Part shown: in pieces, positions 6,931 to 14,015 of the stretch | How the letters are laid out: each line of letters starts with the position of its first letter | Position numbering within the stretch: position 1 is the stretch's first letter | Assembly (NCBI GenBank): GCA_900765705.1 | Contig: CAAFSR010000330.1 | Location: forward strand, 1-18,948 | DNA: 18,948 nucleotides | Source of the DNA: an uncultured Faecalibacterium sp. | GTDB taxonomy: Bacteria; Bacillota; Clostridia; Oscillospirales; Ruminococcaceae | Direction of reading: 5' to 3' | The notes under the pieces: generated by a model | What the model was told of the DNA's origin: nothing | The model's database searches: none | Seen by the model: the letters and a program-made list of their open reading frames with translations, nothing else | Translations under genes and position numbers: made by a program

Positions 6931-7740
6931 TCACTTTCTGCTCTTCCGGTATTGCAGCGGCCCGACGCCCATCGTCTCCCGAAAAACGCGGCGGAAGTGG
7001 GCCGCAGAGGCGAAACCGGTCTGCTCGGCCACGCTGCCGATGCTCAGCTCTGTCGTTTCCAGAAGCTTCTGTGCCGCCTCGATGCGGCGGGCGTTGATGT
7101 AGTCCACGATGGACTGCCCCGTCACCCGCCGGAACAGCCGGCTCAGATAGTAGGGCGAGATGTAGAACCGCGCTGCCACCTCGGTGAGAGAAAGCTTCTG
7201 CTGGTAGTTTGCCGCAAGGTAGGCGCATATCTGCTCCACCGTCTCGTTGCGGGGGCGGGCGTCGGCGGCGCTCTGCGCCCGGTGCTCCTGCTCCACATAG
7301 TGGAGCGTCAGTGCCAGATACAGCCCGCCGGGATACTCCGGCTCGCCCATGGCGCCCCGCATCATCTCCAGCAGCGTCCGCAGACGGCTGGCCCACTGGA
7401 CGCTGCCGTAAAGGGCCATCTGGCTGCCCGGTGCAAAAAGGCGGAGGAAATCTTCGCCGGTGGCGTTCTTCATCTCGTGGAGCACTGCCAGCGGGAACTC
7501 GCACCCCAGCATTTCCGGCTGGGTGTGGCCTGCCTGCGATACCACCCACGCCCCCGGCCCCAGCAACAGTGCGCAGCCGGGGCTGACCAGGAGCAACATG
7601 TCCCCGCACTGGACCGTGCAGCTGCCGCCTGAAAACAGAACAATATGGCACATCTCGGCAGGCAGCTCGAGCCGCCCGCCGGACAGCTTGAGCGCTCCCG
7701 CCGTGATCTTCACGTTGAGTTTTTCCCGTTCGGCGCGCAT
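6931..7740 (-). CDS. AraC-family transcriptional regulator
   Basis: A 269-residue regulator. The N-terminal part (about 1-155) looks like a cupin-type sensor. The C-terminal AraC domain holds two helix-turn-helix units: about 184-208 (SLTEVAARFYISPYYLSRLF) and about 232-256 (LSIGSVAEQTGFASAAHFRR), ending with the family signature GVGPLQYRK. I chose the ATG at 7740 because GGGGGAAGGG precedes it; a longer frame upstream runs over the GH28 promoter. It is divergent from the GH28-GH105 pair and convergent with the transporter operon, so it probably activates both in response to a pectin-derived sugar bound in the cupin domain. That role is inferred from position. Confidence 0.9.
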   Translation of the reverse strand: MRAEREKLNVKITAGALKLSGGRLELPAEMCHIVLFSGGSCTVQCGDMLLLVSPGCALLLGPGAWVVSQAGHTQPEMLGCEFPLAVLHEMKNATGEDFLRLFAPGSQMALYGSVQWASRLRTLLEMMRGAMGEPEYPGGLYLALTLHYVEQEHRAQSAADARPRNETVEQICAYLAANYQQKLSLTEVAARFYISPYYLSRLFRRVTGQSIVDYINARRIEAAQKLLETTELSIGSVAEQTGFASAAHFRRVFRETMGVGPLQYRKSRK

Positions 7741-7870
7741 CCGCCCTTCCCCCTTCTTGCTATGCCGGCCCCGCCGGGGCAGTGCTCTGATATTCTTATC
7801 CCCAGTGTACCATGCCCGTCCTCTGCGGGCAAGCCGCAAATCTACGCAAATAACTCAGGAGGCTGTAAAA
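7741..7870. promoter_or_regulatory. Divergent intergenic region araC / GH28
   Basis: This 130-bp gap must hold the promoters of araC (minus) and the GH28-GH105 pair (plus). It contains a GCCCC-gcc-GGGGC hairpin (7768-7780). No strong sigma-A hexamer pair is visible for either side, in line with activator control. AGGAGG at 7857-7862 is the GH28 ribosome site. Confidence 0.5.
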
Positions 7871-9427
7871 ATGAATCTGTCTCTCATCCGTTCCATGACC
7901 CGCAGCGCCGTCTTCGAGCTGGAAAACGGCAAGTGCTTCCGCCCGGAGCACCCCTTCGCCGTGGCTCTGAACGGCAAGACCATTTACGAAAACTGCAATA
8001 CCAACGTGTTCTCTCTCTTCTCCCTGACTCCGTCCACTACCTACACCGTGGAGGTAGACACCGAGGGTGAGCACCTGAAACTGGATTTCACCACCGAGGC
8101 CGAGAGCTTCTTTGTGGACGCATCCCGCTATGGCCTCGTCGCCGATGGCGAGACCGACAACACCGGCAGGCTGCAGGCTGCTCTTTCCACCTGCCCCAGG
8201 GGCGGCACGGTATATGTTCCCGCTGGCCGCTACCGCACCGCCAGCCTCTTCATGAAGAGCTGCACCACCCTCTACCTCGAGAAGGGCGCTGTGCTGCTGG
8301 GCGACAATGACCGTACCCACTACCCCATCCTGCCCGGCGTCATCCCCAGCGAGAACGAAGTGGACGAATACTACCTCACCGGCTGGGAGGGCAACCCGCT
8401 GAACAGCTTTGCGGGCCTGCTGAACATCACCCAGGTGCATGACGTCGTCGTCACCGGCGAAGGCACGCTGGACTGCGACGCCCAGAACGGCGACTGGTGG
8501 ATCGACCCCAAGGTCAAGCGCATCGCATGGCGTCCCCGCGCCGTGGCGATGGTGGACAGCGAAAACGTCTGCCTCCACGGCATCACCGTGCAGAACAGCT
8601 ACTCCTGGACCATCCACCCCATCTTCGTCAAACACCTCGACCTGCTGAACTTCAACATCAACAACCCCTACAACGCCCCCAATACCGACGGCATCGACCC
8701 CGAGAGCTGCGAGTACATCCGCATCATCGGCGTGAACATCCACGTCGGTGACGACTGCATCGCCATGAAGGCCAGCAAGGTCTTCCTCGGCATGAAGCTC
8801 AAGAAGAGCTGCGAGCACACCGTCATCCGCAACTGCCTGCTGGACAAGGGCCACGGCGGCATCGTCATCGGCAGCGAGATGAGCGGCGGCGTCAAGGACA
8901 TGGTGGTCACCCAGTGCCTCATGGACCACACCGACCGCGGCCTCCGCGTCAAGACCCGCCGCGGCCGCGGCAACACCGCCGTCATCGACGGTCTGGTGTT
9001 CCGCAACGTGGAGATGCGGGGCGTCAAGGCTCCCTTCGTCATCAATATGTTCTACTTCTGCGACCCGGACGGCCACAGTCCCTATGTCCAGTGCCGCGAG
9101 GCTCTGCCCGTGGACGAGTACACCCCGAAGCTCGGCACCCTGACCATGGAAGACATCGTGGCCACCGACGCACAGTTTGCGGGCTGCTACTTTGACGGCC
9201 TGCCCGAGCAGCCCATCGAGGGCGTCTCCATGAAGAACGTCACCATCACCTTCGACCCCGACGCAAAGGAGGGTCAGGCTGCCATGGCCGACAACCGCCC
9301 GCTGGTCAAGAAGCTGGCCATCTACGCCGAAAACGTCAAGAACATCGAGCTGCACAACGTCAAGATCGAGGGCTACGAGGGCGAGCGCCTGCGCTTTGCC
9401 AACGTCGGCCATTTTGAGGAGGACTAA
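7871..9427 (+). CDS. Glycoside hydrolase family 28 (polygalacturonase-like), cytoplasmic
   Basis: A 518-residue protein. An N-terminal fibronectin-III-like domain (about 10-75) is followed by a right-handed beta-helix of family GH28. All four GH28 signatures are present: NTDGID (271-276), GDD (293-295), GHG (327-329) and R-x-K (359-361, in RGLRVKTR). The three catalytic aspartates would be Asp273, Asp294 and Asp295. GH28 hydrolyses alpha-1,4 galacturonosyl links of homogalacturonan or rhamnogalacturonan. There is no signal peptide, so it acts inside the cell on imported oligomers, most likely as an exo-enzyme; FnIII-GH28 exo-polygalacturonases are known. The ATG at 7871 has AGGAGG 8 nt upstream. 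Its last codons (GAG GAG GAC) also form the ribosome site of the next gene. Exact substrate is open. Confidence 0.92.
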   Translation: MNLSLIRSMTRSAVFELENGKCFRPEHPFAVALNGKTIYENCNTNVFSLFSLTPSTTYTVEVDTEGEHLKLDFTTEAESFFVDASRYGLVADGETDNTGRLQAALSTCPRGGTVYVPAGRYRTASLFMKSCTTLYLEKGAVLLGDNDRTHYPILPGVIPSENEVDEYYLTGWEGNPLNSFAGLLNITQVHDVVVTGEGTLDCDAQNGDWWIDPKVKRIAWRPRAVAMVDSENVCLHGITVQNSYSWTIHPIFVKHLDLLNFNINNPYNAPNTDGIDPESCEYIRIIGVNIHVGDDCIAMKASKVFLGMKLKKSCEHTVIRNCLLDKGHGGIVIGSEMSGGVKDMVVTQCLMDHTDRGLRVKTRRGRGNTAVIDGLVFRNVEMRGVKAPFVINMFYFCDPDGHSPYVQCREALPVDEYTPKLGTLTMEDIVATDAQFAGCYFDGLPEQPIEGVSMKNVTITFDPDAKEGQAAMADNRPLVKKLAIYAENVKNIELHNVKIEGYEGERLRFANVGHFEED

Positions 9428-9430
9428 GCC

Positions 9431-10576
9431 ATGACTCATGAAGAGATTTTGTCCATGCTGGGCGATTATGTGGACTACCTCATCGCCAATTCCAGCGCCG
9501 AGGCACCCATGTGGAACATCGAAAAGGTCCGCAGCGGCAAGCCCAACAAGTGGAACTACATCGACGGCTGCATGATCACCGCCTGCCTGAGCCTGTATAA
9601 GACTACCGGCGACGAAAAGTATCTGAAATTTTCCAAGGATTTCATCGACTGGTTCGTGCAGGAAGACGGCTCCATCAAGACCTACGACCCGAAGGAGTAC
9701 AACCTCGACAACGTGAATCAGGGCAAGAACCTGTTCATCCTCTACGACATCTTCGGCGACGAGAAGTACCGCAAGGCCATCGACACCATCCGCAGCCAGC
9801 TGCTCACCCAGCCCCGCACCAAGGAGGGCAACTTCTGGCACAAGGACATTTATCCGTGGCAGGTCTGGCTGGACGGCACCTACATGGCCCAGCCCTTCTA
9901 TATGGAGTACGAGACCCGCTACAACAAGATGCAGGGCTGCATCGACAGCTACAAGCAGTTCATGAACATCAAGAAGCACATGCGGGACGAGAAGACCGGC
10001 CTGTACTACCACGGCTACGACGAGAGCCGCCAGATGTACTGGGCCGACCCCGTCACCGGCTGCAGCCCCAATTTCTGGCTGCGGGCCATGGGCTGGTTCA
10101 TGGTGGCGATGGTGGACGTGCTGGAGCGGATGGATGAGCAGCTGTACAACGAGTACCGCGGCATCATGGCGATGTTCAAGCAGACCATTGAGGACGTCCA
10201 CAAGTTCCAGGACGAGGAGACCGGCATGTTCTGGCAGGTGATGGACCACCCCGGCGTCGAGGGCAACTACCTCGAGACAAGCGGCACGGCCCTCTTCGCC
10301 TACGCCGTGCTCAAGGGCGTGCGTCTCGGCTACCTGCCCAAGCGGATGGCCGCATGGGCCGAGAAAGCCTTCTACGGCACCTGTGACAAGTATCTGAGCA
10401 AGAACCCGGACGGCAGCCTGCAGCTGGATGGCATCTGCCTCGTGGCCGGCCTCGGCGGCAAAGACCACCGCGACGGCTCGCTGGCTTACTATTTCAGTGA
10501 GCCGGTGGTCTGCAACGACGCAAAGGGCGTCGGCCCGCTGGTGCTGGCCTATACCGAGATGATAGCACGAAAGTAA
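9431..10576 (+). CDS. Glycoside hydrolase family 105, unsaturated rhamnogalacturonyl / galacturonyl hydrolase (YteR-like)
   Basis: A 381-residue GH105 enzyme with an (alpha/alpha)6-barrel, close to the usual length of YteR (about 370). The diagnostic segment YPWQVWLDGTYMAQPF lies at 141-156; Asp148 corresponds to the catalytic Asp of YteR. HGYDESR (194-200) and WLRAMGWF (216-223) are further family positions. The enzyme hydrates the double bond of unsaturated uronic acids left at oligomer ends by pectate or rhamnogalacturonan lyases, releasing 5-keto-4-deoxyuronate. It starts 3 nt after GH28, using a GAGGAGGAC ribosome site inside the GH28 end, so the two are cotranscribed and probably translationally coupled. 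No signal peptide is seen. The presence of a GH105 means lyase products are the imported food. Confidence 0.92.
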   Translation: MTHEEILSMLGDYVDYLIANSSAEAPMWNIEKVRSGKPNKWNYIDGCMITACLSLYKTTGDEKYLKFSKDFIDWFVQEDGSIKTYDPKEYNLDNVNQGKNLFILYDIFGDEKYRKAIDTIRSQLLTQPRTKEGNFWHKDIYPWQVWLDGTYMAQPFYMEYETRYNKMQGCIDSYKQFMNIKKHMRDEKTGLYYHGYDESRQMYWADPVTGCSPNFWLRAMGWFMVAMVDVLERMDEQLYNEYRGIMAMFKQTIEDVHKFQDEETGMFWQVMDHPGVEGNYLETSGTALFAYAVLKGVRLGYLPKRMAAWAEKAFYGTCDKYLSKNPDGSLQLDGICLVAGLGGKDHRDGSLAYYFSEPVVCNDAKGVGPLVLAYTEMIARK

Positions 10577-10596
10577 GAAAGACCGTATCGCGCAAG

Positions 10597-10643
10597 AAAG
10601 CGCCCCGGCTCCCTCGTGCAGTAAGGGAGCCGGGGCGCTTTTT
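10597..10643 (+). terminator. Rho-independent terminator after GH105
   Basis: AAGCGCCCCGGCTCCC (10598-10613) and GGGAGCCGGGGCGCTT (10625-10640) form a perfect 16-bp stem with an 11-nt loop, followed by TTTTT. The flanking A-run also makes it usable from the other strand. Confidence 0.95.
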
Positions 10644-10644
10644 G

Positions 10645-11133
10645 ATGCAGAAAAGAGAAGTACAAAGGGGTCTTTATCTCTTTCTGATATGGTTTACCAG
10701 ATATTTCAACATTTTCCGGACTTCGAGATCTCTGAAATGCACTGCGTTTACAATGACAGATAACCAGAATCAGGTTCATATGGGCCGAAATTATGATTTT
10801 AAGCTGGACACTTCTGCCATGCTTGTGTACTGTACTCCCCCAAATGGTTACAAATCTGTAGCCTTCGCGGCACTTGATAATATTTCTGCCAATACACCTG
10901 ATGAAAGCATGAAGAAAAAACTTGCCACCTTGACCTCTCCTTTCATTTGCCTTGATGGTATGAACGAAAAAGGTGTTTCTATTGCAGTACTTACACCCGC
11001 CTACTACACAGCCGTTTCTACTGCCAAACTGGAACAACGCTCTTTTTGCTCTGCACAAAATCCTACATCGTTTGGCGTAAAATTGGCGTATGGCGTAGTT
11101 TCCGCTGGAAATTCGCAAAAGGAAAAAGCCTGA
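10645..11133 (+). pseudogene. Truncated linear-amide C-N hydrolase (choloylglycine hydrolase / penicillin V acylase family)
   Basis: The middle of this frame is clearly from the Ntn-hydrolase family of bile salt hydrolases and penicillin acylases: CTAF with the nucleophile-position Cys (codon 10738-10740), GRNYDF carrying the conserved Arg, and LDGMNEKGVSIAVLT (about 10950-10995). Family proteins are roughly 310-350 residues; here only about 85 are recognisable. The end after SIAVLT does not look like the family and runs into an integrase-arm-like repeat at 11071. The start lies inside the T-run of the GH105 terminator without a ribosome site, so the 5' end is lost too. It is probably inactive. 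Codon use is more AT-rich than the pectin genes. The truncation next to two integrated elements suggests damage by integration or excision. Confidence 0.75.
11071..11100. repeat. Degenerate third copy of the integrase arm-type repeat
   Basis: TTTGGCGTAAAATTGGCGTA followed by TGGCGTAGTT matches, with T-to-C changes, the TTTGGTGTAAAAGTGGTGTA arrays next to both integrase genes. It lies 260 bp left of the array of element 1 and lacks an integrase gene, so it looks like the trace of an earlier integration. Confidence 0.5.
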
Positions 11134-11170
11134 AACTTCTCGTTTTATCAAGAAGTTTCAGGCTTTATTT
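11125..11170. terminator. Bidirectional terminator at the left end of element 1
   Basis: AAAGCCTGAAACTTCT (11125-11140) and AGAAGTTTCAGGCTTT (11151-11166) form a perfect 16-bp stem with a 10-nt loop. TTTATTTT follows on the plus strand and TTTTTCC on the minus strand, so it can stop int1 transcripts leaving the element as well as plus-strand transcripts entering it. Confidence 0.88.
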
Positions 11171-11186
11171 TGTTTAAATTGGAAAT

Positions 11187-11330
11187 TTACTGCTCAATCG
11201 GCTTCATCGTGGGGACAGGTCAAGGAGCACGCACGAAAGGCTTTATATTCCGTTATAAGCCTACTCATGCGGCTTCCTTTTTGTCCCGTCCGTACGTTAC
11301 CCTACGCAACTCTCCACAAGTTACCGAGGA
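11187..11330. repeat. Element-end direct repeat, left copy (attachment region)
   Basis: From TTACTG at 11187 this sequence is repeated at 16669. The part from 11200 to about 11283 differs from the second copy at one position (G versus A near 11252); the remainder to 11340 has about ten more differences. It contains an imperfect inverted repeat GGCTTTATA/TATAAGCC. The strand-exchange core is probably near its left edge, where similarity stops, but cannot be fixed from one genome. Confidence 0.75.
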
Positions 11331-11369
11331 TTTGGTGTAAAAGTGGTGTAGCGGTTGGTGTAGTACGAC
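11331..11369. repeat. Integrase arm-type repeat array, element 1
   Basis: Three GGTGTA units (TTTGGTGTAAAAGTGGTGTA, then GGTTGGTGTAGTA) lie directly after the int1 stop codon. Short direct repeats here, next to integrase and attachment site, are what the N-terminal arm-binding domain of Tn916/lambda-type integrases recognises. Confidence 0.55.
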
Positions 11370-12608
11370 TCAGATGGAAATGCCCAGTTTACCGTTCAAT
11401 TTTTCAAAGGAATGGGCTTTGGCTTCCTTGGTGGCTTCCGCGTAAATCTCCATCGTGGTGCTGATGTCCTTGTGTCCCATGATGTCCTGAATGATTTTCA
11501 GGTTGGTTTCGTTTTCGCACAACCGGGTACAGAACGTGTGCCGCAGATGATGTGCCGAAAAGTCCGGCAGCAGAACCGCTTCGCGATGCTGCTTCTTTGC
11601 TTCTACTTCCTCGCCCGCATTGTAGTCTGCAATAATGCGTTTAATAGCGCGGTTCACAGACTGCGGATTCGGAACATTGCCAAAGCGATTGCAGAAGATG
11701 AAGCCTGTCATACCATCAATCTCCACATCGTTCCAGCCGGATTCTTTTTGCTCCTCATGCAGCATTTCAAAGGCATCCTTCACGGTATCAAACATAGGGA
11801 TCGTCCGGACGCCTGCTTCCGTTTTAGGCTTTGAGATGTGCAGAACCGAATTGCGGCTTTCGCCCACCGGGTAATAGACCAGACTGTGATTGATGCTGAT
11901 AGTACGCCGCTCATAGTCCAGATCAGCCCAGCGCAAGCCCAACGCTTCACCAATGCGGCAGCCTGTTCCCAGCAGCACCGTAAACAGCGGCCACCAGTGG
12001 CAGTAGACCGGATGATTGGCGATATGCTCCATGAACGCCCGCTGCTGCGGAATCGTCAGGGCATGACGCACACCAGTGGTCTGCTCGGAACTTTTCTTGA
12101 TTTCTGCCATCACACCATCTGTGGGATTCTTGCGGACGATCTCATCCCGAACCGCCAGCTGAAAGGTGGGATGTAGCAGCGTATGAACGCTTTCGAGCGT
12201 GTTCGTCTGCAAGCCCTGCTTATCCAACAGGTAATTGTAGAACTGCAGCACATCCGAATACCGAATCTCCGCAATTTTCTTCTTGCCGAAGGTATCGCGG
12301 ATGAAGCGGTCATACATATAAAGATAGTTGCTCCGGGTGGTCTGGCGCAGATTCGTTTTCAGGCTCATATAACGGTCAAACACAAAATTTACCGTTGCTT
12401 TGCCTGCAACGTAAATGTCCAAACCATCCATCTGGTCTTTGGTGAGCCGTGCTTCCTTCTCCCGAAGGGTCACAAGGTCATTTGCGTAGATGTATTTGCG
12501 CCGCCCCAGCGGGTCCGTGTAAGAATACGCATATCGCTTATCGGAGCTGCGCTGCATCTCGCCTTTTCGCAGGGTACGTCCCCGCAGGTCTTTTCGTGTC
12601 GTTGCCAT
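11370..12608 (-). CDS. int: Tyrosine recombinase / integrase of element 1 (Tn916-like)
   Basis: A 412-residue integrase. The N-terminal ~65 residues form an arm-binding type domain, about 75-160 is the SAM-like core-binding domain, and the catalytic domain follows. Catalytic residues are visible: Arg218 (GTGCRIGEALGLRW), Lys262 region (SKPKTEAGVRTIP), His353-x-x-Arg356 (HHLRHTFC), His379 (GHKD) and Tyr389 (EIYAEAT). It integrates and excises the element. The ATG at 12608 has AAGGAG upstream. The ribbon-helix-helix gene lies 36 bp upstream in the same direction. The last ~60 residues are almost identical to the integrase of element 2, while the N-terminal half is much more divergent. Confidence 0.95.
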   Translation of the reverse strand: MATTRKDLRGRTLRKGEMQRSSDKRYAYSYTDPLGRRKYIYANDLVTLREKEARLTKDQMDGLDIYVAGKATVNFVFDRYMSLKTNLRQTTRSNYLYMYDRFIRDTFGKKKIAEIRYSDVLQFYNYLLDKQGLQTNTLESVHTLLHPTFQLAVRDEIVRKNPTDGVMAEIKKSSEQTTGVRHALTIPQQRAFMEHIANHPVYCHWWPLFTVLLGTGCRIGEALGLRWADLDYERRTISINHSLVYYPVGESRNSVLHISKPKTEAGVRTIPMFDTVKDAFEMLHEEQKESGWNDVEIDGMTGFIFCNRFGNVPNPQSVNRAIKRIIADYNAGEEVEAKKQHREAVLLPDFSAHHLRHTFCTRLCENETNLKIIQDIMGHKDISTTMEIYAEATKEAKAHSFEKLNGKLGISI

Positions 12609-12644
12609 ATCAATTCTCCTTCCTGAAAGAAGAAGGACTTGATA

Positions 12645-12827
12645 CTATTTAAGGTCGGACAAAACTTTGTCCAGCCCCTGCAAGACAACTTCTGTTACAG
12701 TCAGTTGATGTTGTTCGGCATAATTGCAGATACGCTCATACAGGGCATCTTCCACCCGAATGCTCAAGGTTTTCTTTTTTGCATTTTCGGATTTTGGTCG
12801 TCCCATCTTTGCCATAGCTGCTCTCAT
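12645..12827 (-). CDS. Small ribbon-helix-helix (CopG/Arc-like) DNA-binding protein
   Basis: A 60-residue basic protein. A Lys-rich start (MGRPKSENAKKK) leads into a beta-strand LSIRVEDALYERI and two helices, the pattern of ribbon-helix-helix repressors. It lies 36 bp upstream of int1 in the same direction, so it is probably cotranscribed with the integrase and may control int, the divergent abi promoter, or act as an accessory excision or replication factor. The ATG at 12827 is only 1 nt after GGAGG; the ATG at 12815 has a longer 13-nt spacing. Either start keeps the whole fold, so the start is uncertain. It has no recognisable toxin partner next to it. Confidence 0.7.
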   Translation of the reverse strand: MRAAMAKMGRPKSENAKKKTLSIRVEDALYERICNYAEQHQLTVTEVVLQGLDKVLSDLK

Positions 12828-12929
12828 ACCTCCACAGCACCAGTGTACTTTCTGTGTGACAGGAAGTCAAGCTGTAAAAAGCCCTTCTTGAAAATTTTTA
12901 CGAAAAATCGAAAGTTCACACTCTGCTCA

Positions 12930-12958
12930 TTGACATTTCGTCCTTGATTTGCTATTAT
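12930..12958 (+). promoter_or_regulatory. Strong sigma-A promoter for the abi leader RNA and gene
   Basis: TTGACA (12930-12935) and TATTAT (12953-12958) are separated by 17 bp; an overlapping TATAAT lies at 12956-12961. Transcription would start near 12965, just before the hairpin at 12972, so the hairpin would form the very 5' end of the RNA. Confidence 0.75.
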
Positions 12959-12965
12959 AATGGTA

Positions 12966-13015
12966 ACAACTCCCCCAGGCCTCTGCGCATAGCGTATGCA
13001 CACTTGGGGGCGTTT
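12966..13015 (+). ncRNA. Structured leader RNA upstream of Abi_2/AbiF (abiF-RNA-like)
   Basis: CCCCCAGG (12972-12979) pairs with CTTGGGGG (13003-13010), with one G-U pair. A 4-nt bulge CCTC (12980-12983) follows on the 5' side only, then TGCGCATA (12984-12991) pairs with TATGCACA (12995-13002), with one C-A mismatch, around the 3-nt loop GCG. CGTTTT follows the stem, so part of the transcripts may end there. The structure lies between a strong promoter and the abi ribosome site (AAAGGAGA, 13022-13030). A conserved RNA motif upstream of abiF genes has been described, and AbiF is reported to work with a small RNA; this hairpin is a good candidate. Identity to that motif is not proven here. Confidence 0.6.
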
Positions 13016-13036
13016 TGCTTATAAAGGAGATTTTTC

Positions 13037-13918
13037 ATGGCAGACAAGGACTTCAAAACGATAGACGAACAAATCGAGATTCTTCGTTCACGCGGCCTTA
13101 CCATCGAGGATGAAGCCGAAGCAAAGGATTTTCTGCTGCGGAACAATTATTACCGTGTCAGCGGCTATTCTCTGACGCTCCGCAAGAACGATGTTTTTGC
13201 GAAGTCTGCCACGTTCCAAAATATCGAAGACATTTACAATTTCGACCATGAGTTCCGTCATATCATCCTGCACCACATCGAAACCATTGAGGTGCAGATG
13301 AAGTCCATCTATGCCTATGAATTTACAAAAGTGTATGGGCCGCTGGGTTATCTGGATGCTACAAATTTTTCCAATCAAGCAAAACATAAGGAAATCGTCG
13401 ACAAAGCCAACCAGCAGAAGCGTCAGCGGCTGGCCCACGAAGCCTACTTAAAGCACTTCATCAACGACCTGCACCAAGAGATTCCGCTCTGGGCCTATGT
13501 TGATTTGCTGACGATCTCCGACATCTCTTTCCTGTATTCCATTTCCGAACGTCCGCTCAAAGAAACAATTGCCCATCGGTTCGGGCTTACTATGAATCGC
13601 GGCCCAGAAATTCTGGGGCAGTATATGCACAGCATAACGATCATCCGCAATCTTTGCGCACACGGGAGCCGCATTTACAATCGTCTCTTTGAGCAAAAGC
13701 CTTCCCTCAACAAAAAAGAACAGGCGTTGCTGATCCGCCGGGAAGATGGCACAATGGATAATGCCCATTTCTTCGGGTTCTTCCTCATCATGAGAAGGCT
13801 TCTGCCTGCCGAGAACTTTGCAGAGATGAAGGAAGCTGTCATTGCTTTGACGGAAAAATATCCGTTTGTGCGAATGGATTATTACGGCTTCCGGGATGAC
13901 TGGAAGGAAACGCTCTGA
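13037..13918 (+). CDS. Abi_2 family abortive infection protein (AbiD/AbiF-like HEPN protein)
   Basis: A 293-residue protein of the Abi_2 family. The N-terminal part shows the family segments EQIEILRSRGL, RNNYYRVSGYSL (35-46) and FDHEFRHIILHHIETIEVQMKS (69-90). A C-terminal HEPN R-x4-H motif, RNLCAHG with Arg204 and His209, is the expected RNase active site. Abi_2 proteins give phage resistance by growth arrest or cell death after infection, probably by RNA cleavage. The ATG at 13037 has AAAGGAGA upstream. The gene is on the opposite strand to all other genes of the element and has its own promoter, leader hairpin and terminator, so it is a self-contained defence cargo module. HEPN toxins of the AbiF type are thought to be held in check by their RNA. 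Confidence 0.92.
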   Translation: MADKDFKTIDEQIEILRSRGLTIEDEAEAKDFLLRNNYYRVSGYSLTLRKNDVFAKSATFQNIEDIYNFDHEFRHIILHHIETIEVQMKSIYAYEFTKVYGPLGYLDATNFSNQAKHKEIVDKANQQKRQRLAHEAYLKHFINDLHQEIPLWAYVDLLTISDISFLYSISERPLKETIAHRFGLTMNRGPEILGQYMHSITIIRNLCAHGSRIYNRLFEQKPSLNKKEQALLIRREDGTMDNAHFFGFFLIMRRLLPAENFAEMKEAVIALTEKYPFVRMDYYGFRDDWKETL

Positions 13919-13944
13919 TTTTGCATAGAATAAAGGTGACTTCT

Positions 13945-13977
13945 CCCACGAGCTGCTCTGCAGCGCAACACTGTGGG
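13945..13977 (+). other. Second hairpin downstream of abi
   Basis: CCCAC (13945-13949) pairs with GTGGG (13973-13977) around an inner GCTG/CAGC-containing region. It lies between the abi stop codon and the abi terminator. Its role is unknown; it may be a 3' stabilising stem. Confidence 0.3.
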
Positions 13978-13985
13978 CGGTCTGG

Positions 13986-14015
13986 GGCCGGGGGATTTTC
14001 CTCCGGCCTATTTTT
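13986..14015 (+). terminator. Rho-independent terminator of abi
   Basis: GGCCGGGGG (13986-13994) pairs with CCTCCGGCC (14000-14008), with one G-U pair, and TATTTTT follows. It abuts the stop codon of the convergent small gene at 14014. Confidence 0.85.

Larger units (their letters stand above)
11001..11369. other. Gene-free left boundary of element 1
   Basis: This stretch holds the degraded tail of the hydrolase frame, an arm-like repeat (11071-11100), a terminator (11125-11170), the element-end repeat (11187-11330) and the integrase arm-type repeats (11331-11369). No other gene is seen. Confidence 0.7.

Noticed and set aside
5822..7651. 609-codon minus-strand frame opposite the second permease and overlapping araC
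   Set aside because: It overlaps araC in another frame on the same strand and runs through a terminator and the repeat. The AraC frame has clear helix-turn-helix motifs, so this one is a shadow.
7796..10468. 890-codon open frame on the minus strand opposite GH28 and GH105
   Set aside because: It is antisense to two firmly identified enzymes. Its composition (Val, Ala, Leu, His, Asp repeats) is what the complement of GC-rich codons gives. No ribosome site or domain is visible.
11187..11330. tRNA or tmRNA gene as the attachment site
   Set aside because: Neither copy of the end repeat folds as a cloverleaf or shows T-arm or CCA-like sequence on either strand. The attachment site seems not to be a tRNA 3' end.
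12645..12827. Antitoxin half of a toxin-antitoxin pair
   Set aside because: The ribbon-helix-helix fold is typical of antitoxins, but the next gene is the integrase and no small toxin-like frame is adjacent. I keep it as a DNA-binding protein.
12966..13015. CRISPR repeat or array near the HEPN gene
   Set aside because: There is only one hairpin, with no regularly spaced copies or spacers anywhere in the window. It is better explained as an abi leader RNA.
13945..13977. Second copy of the abi leader RNA downstream of the gene
   Set aside because: The stem sequence (CCCAC/GTGGG) and loop differ from the leader and there is no promoter, so it is not a repeat of the leader RNA.
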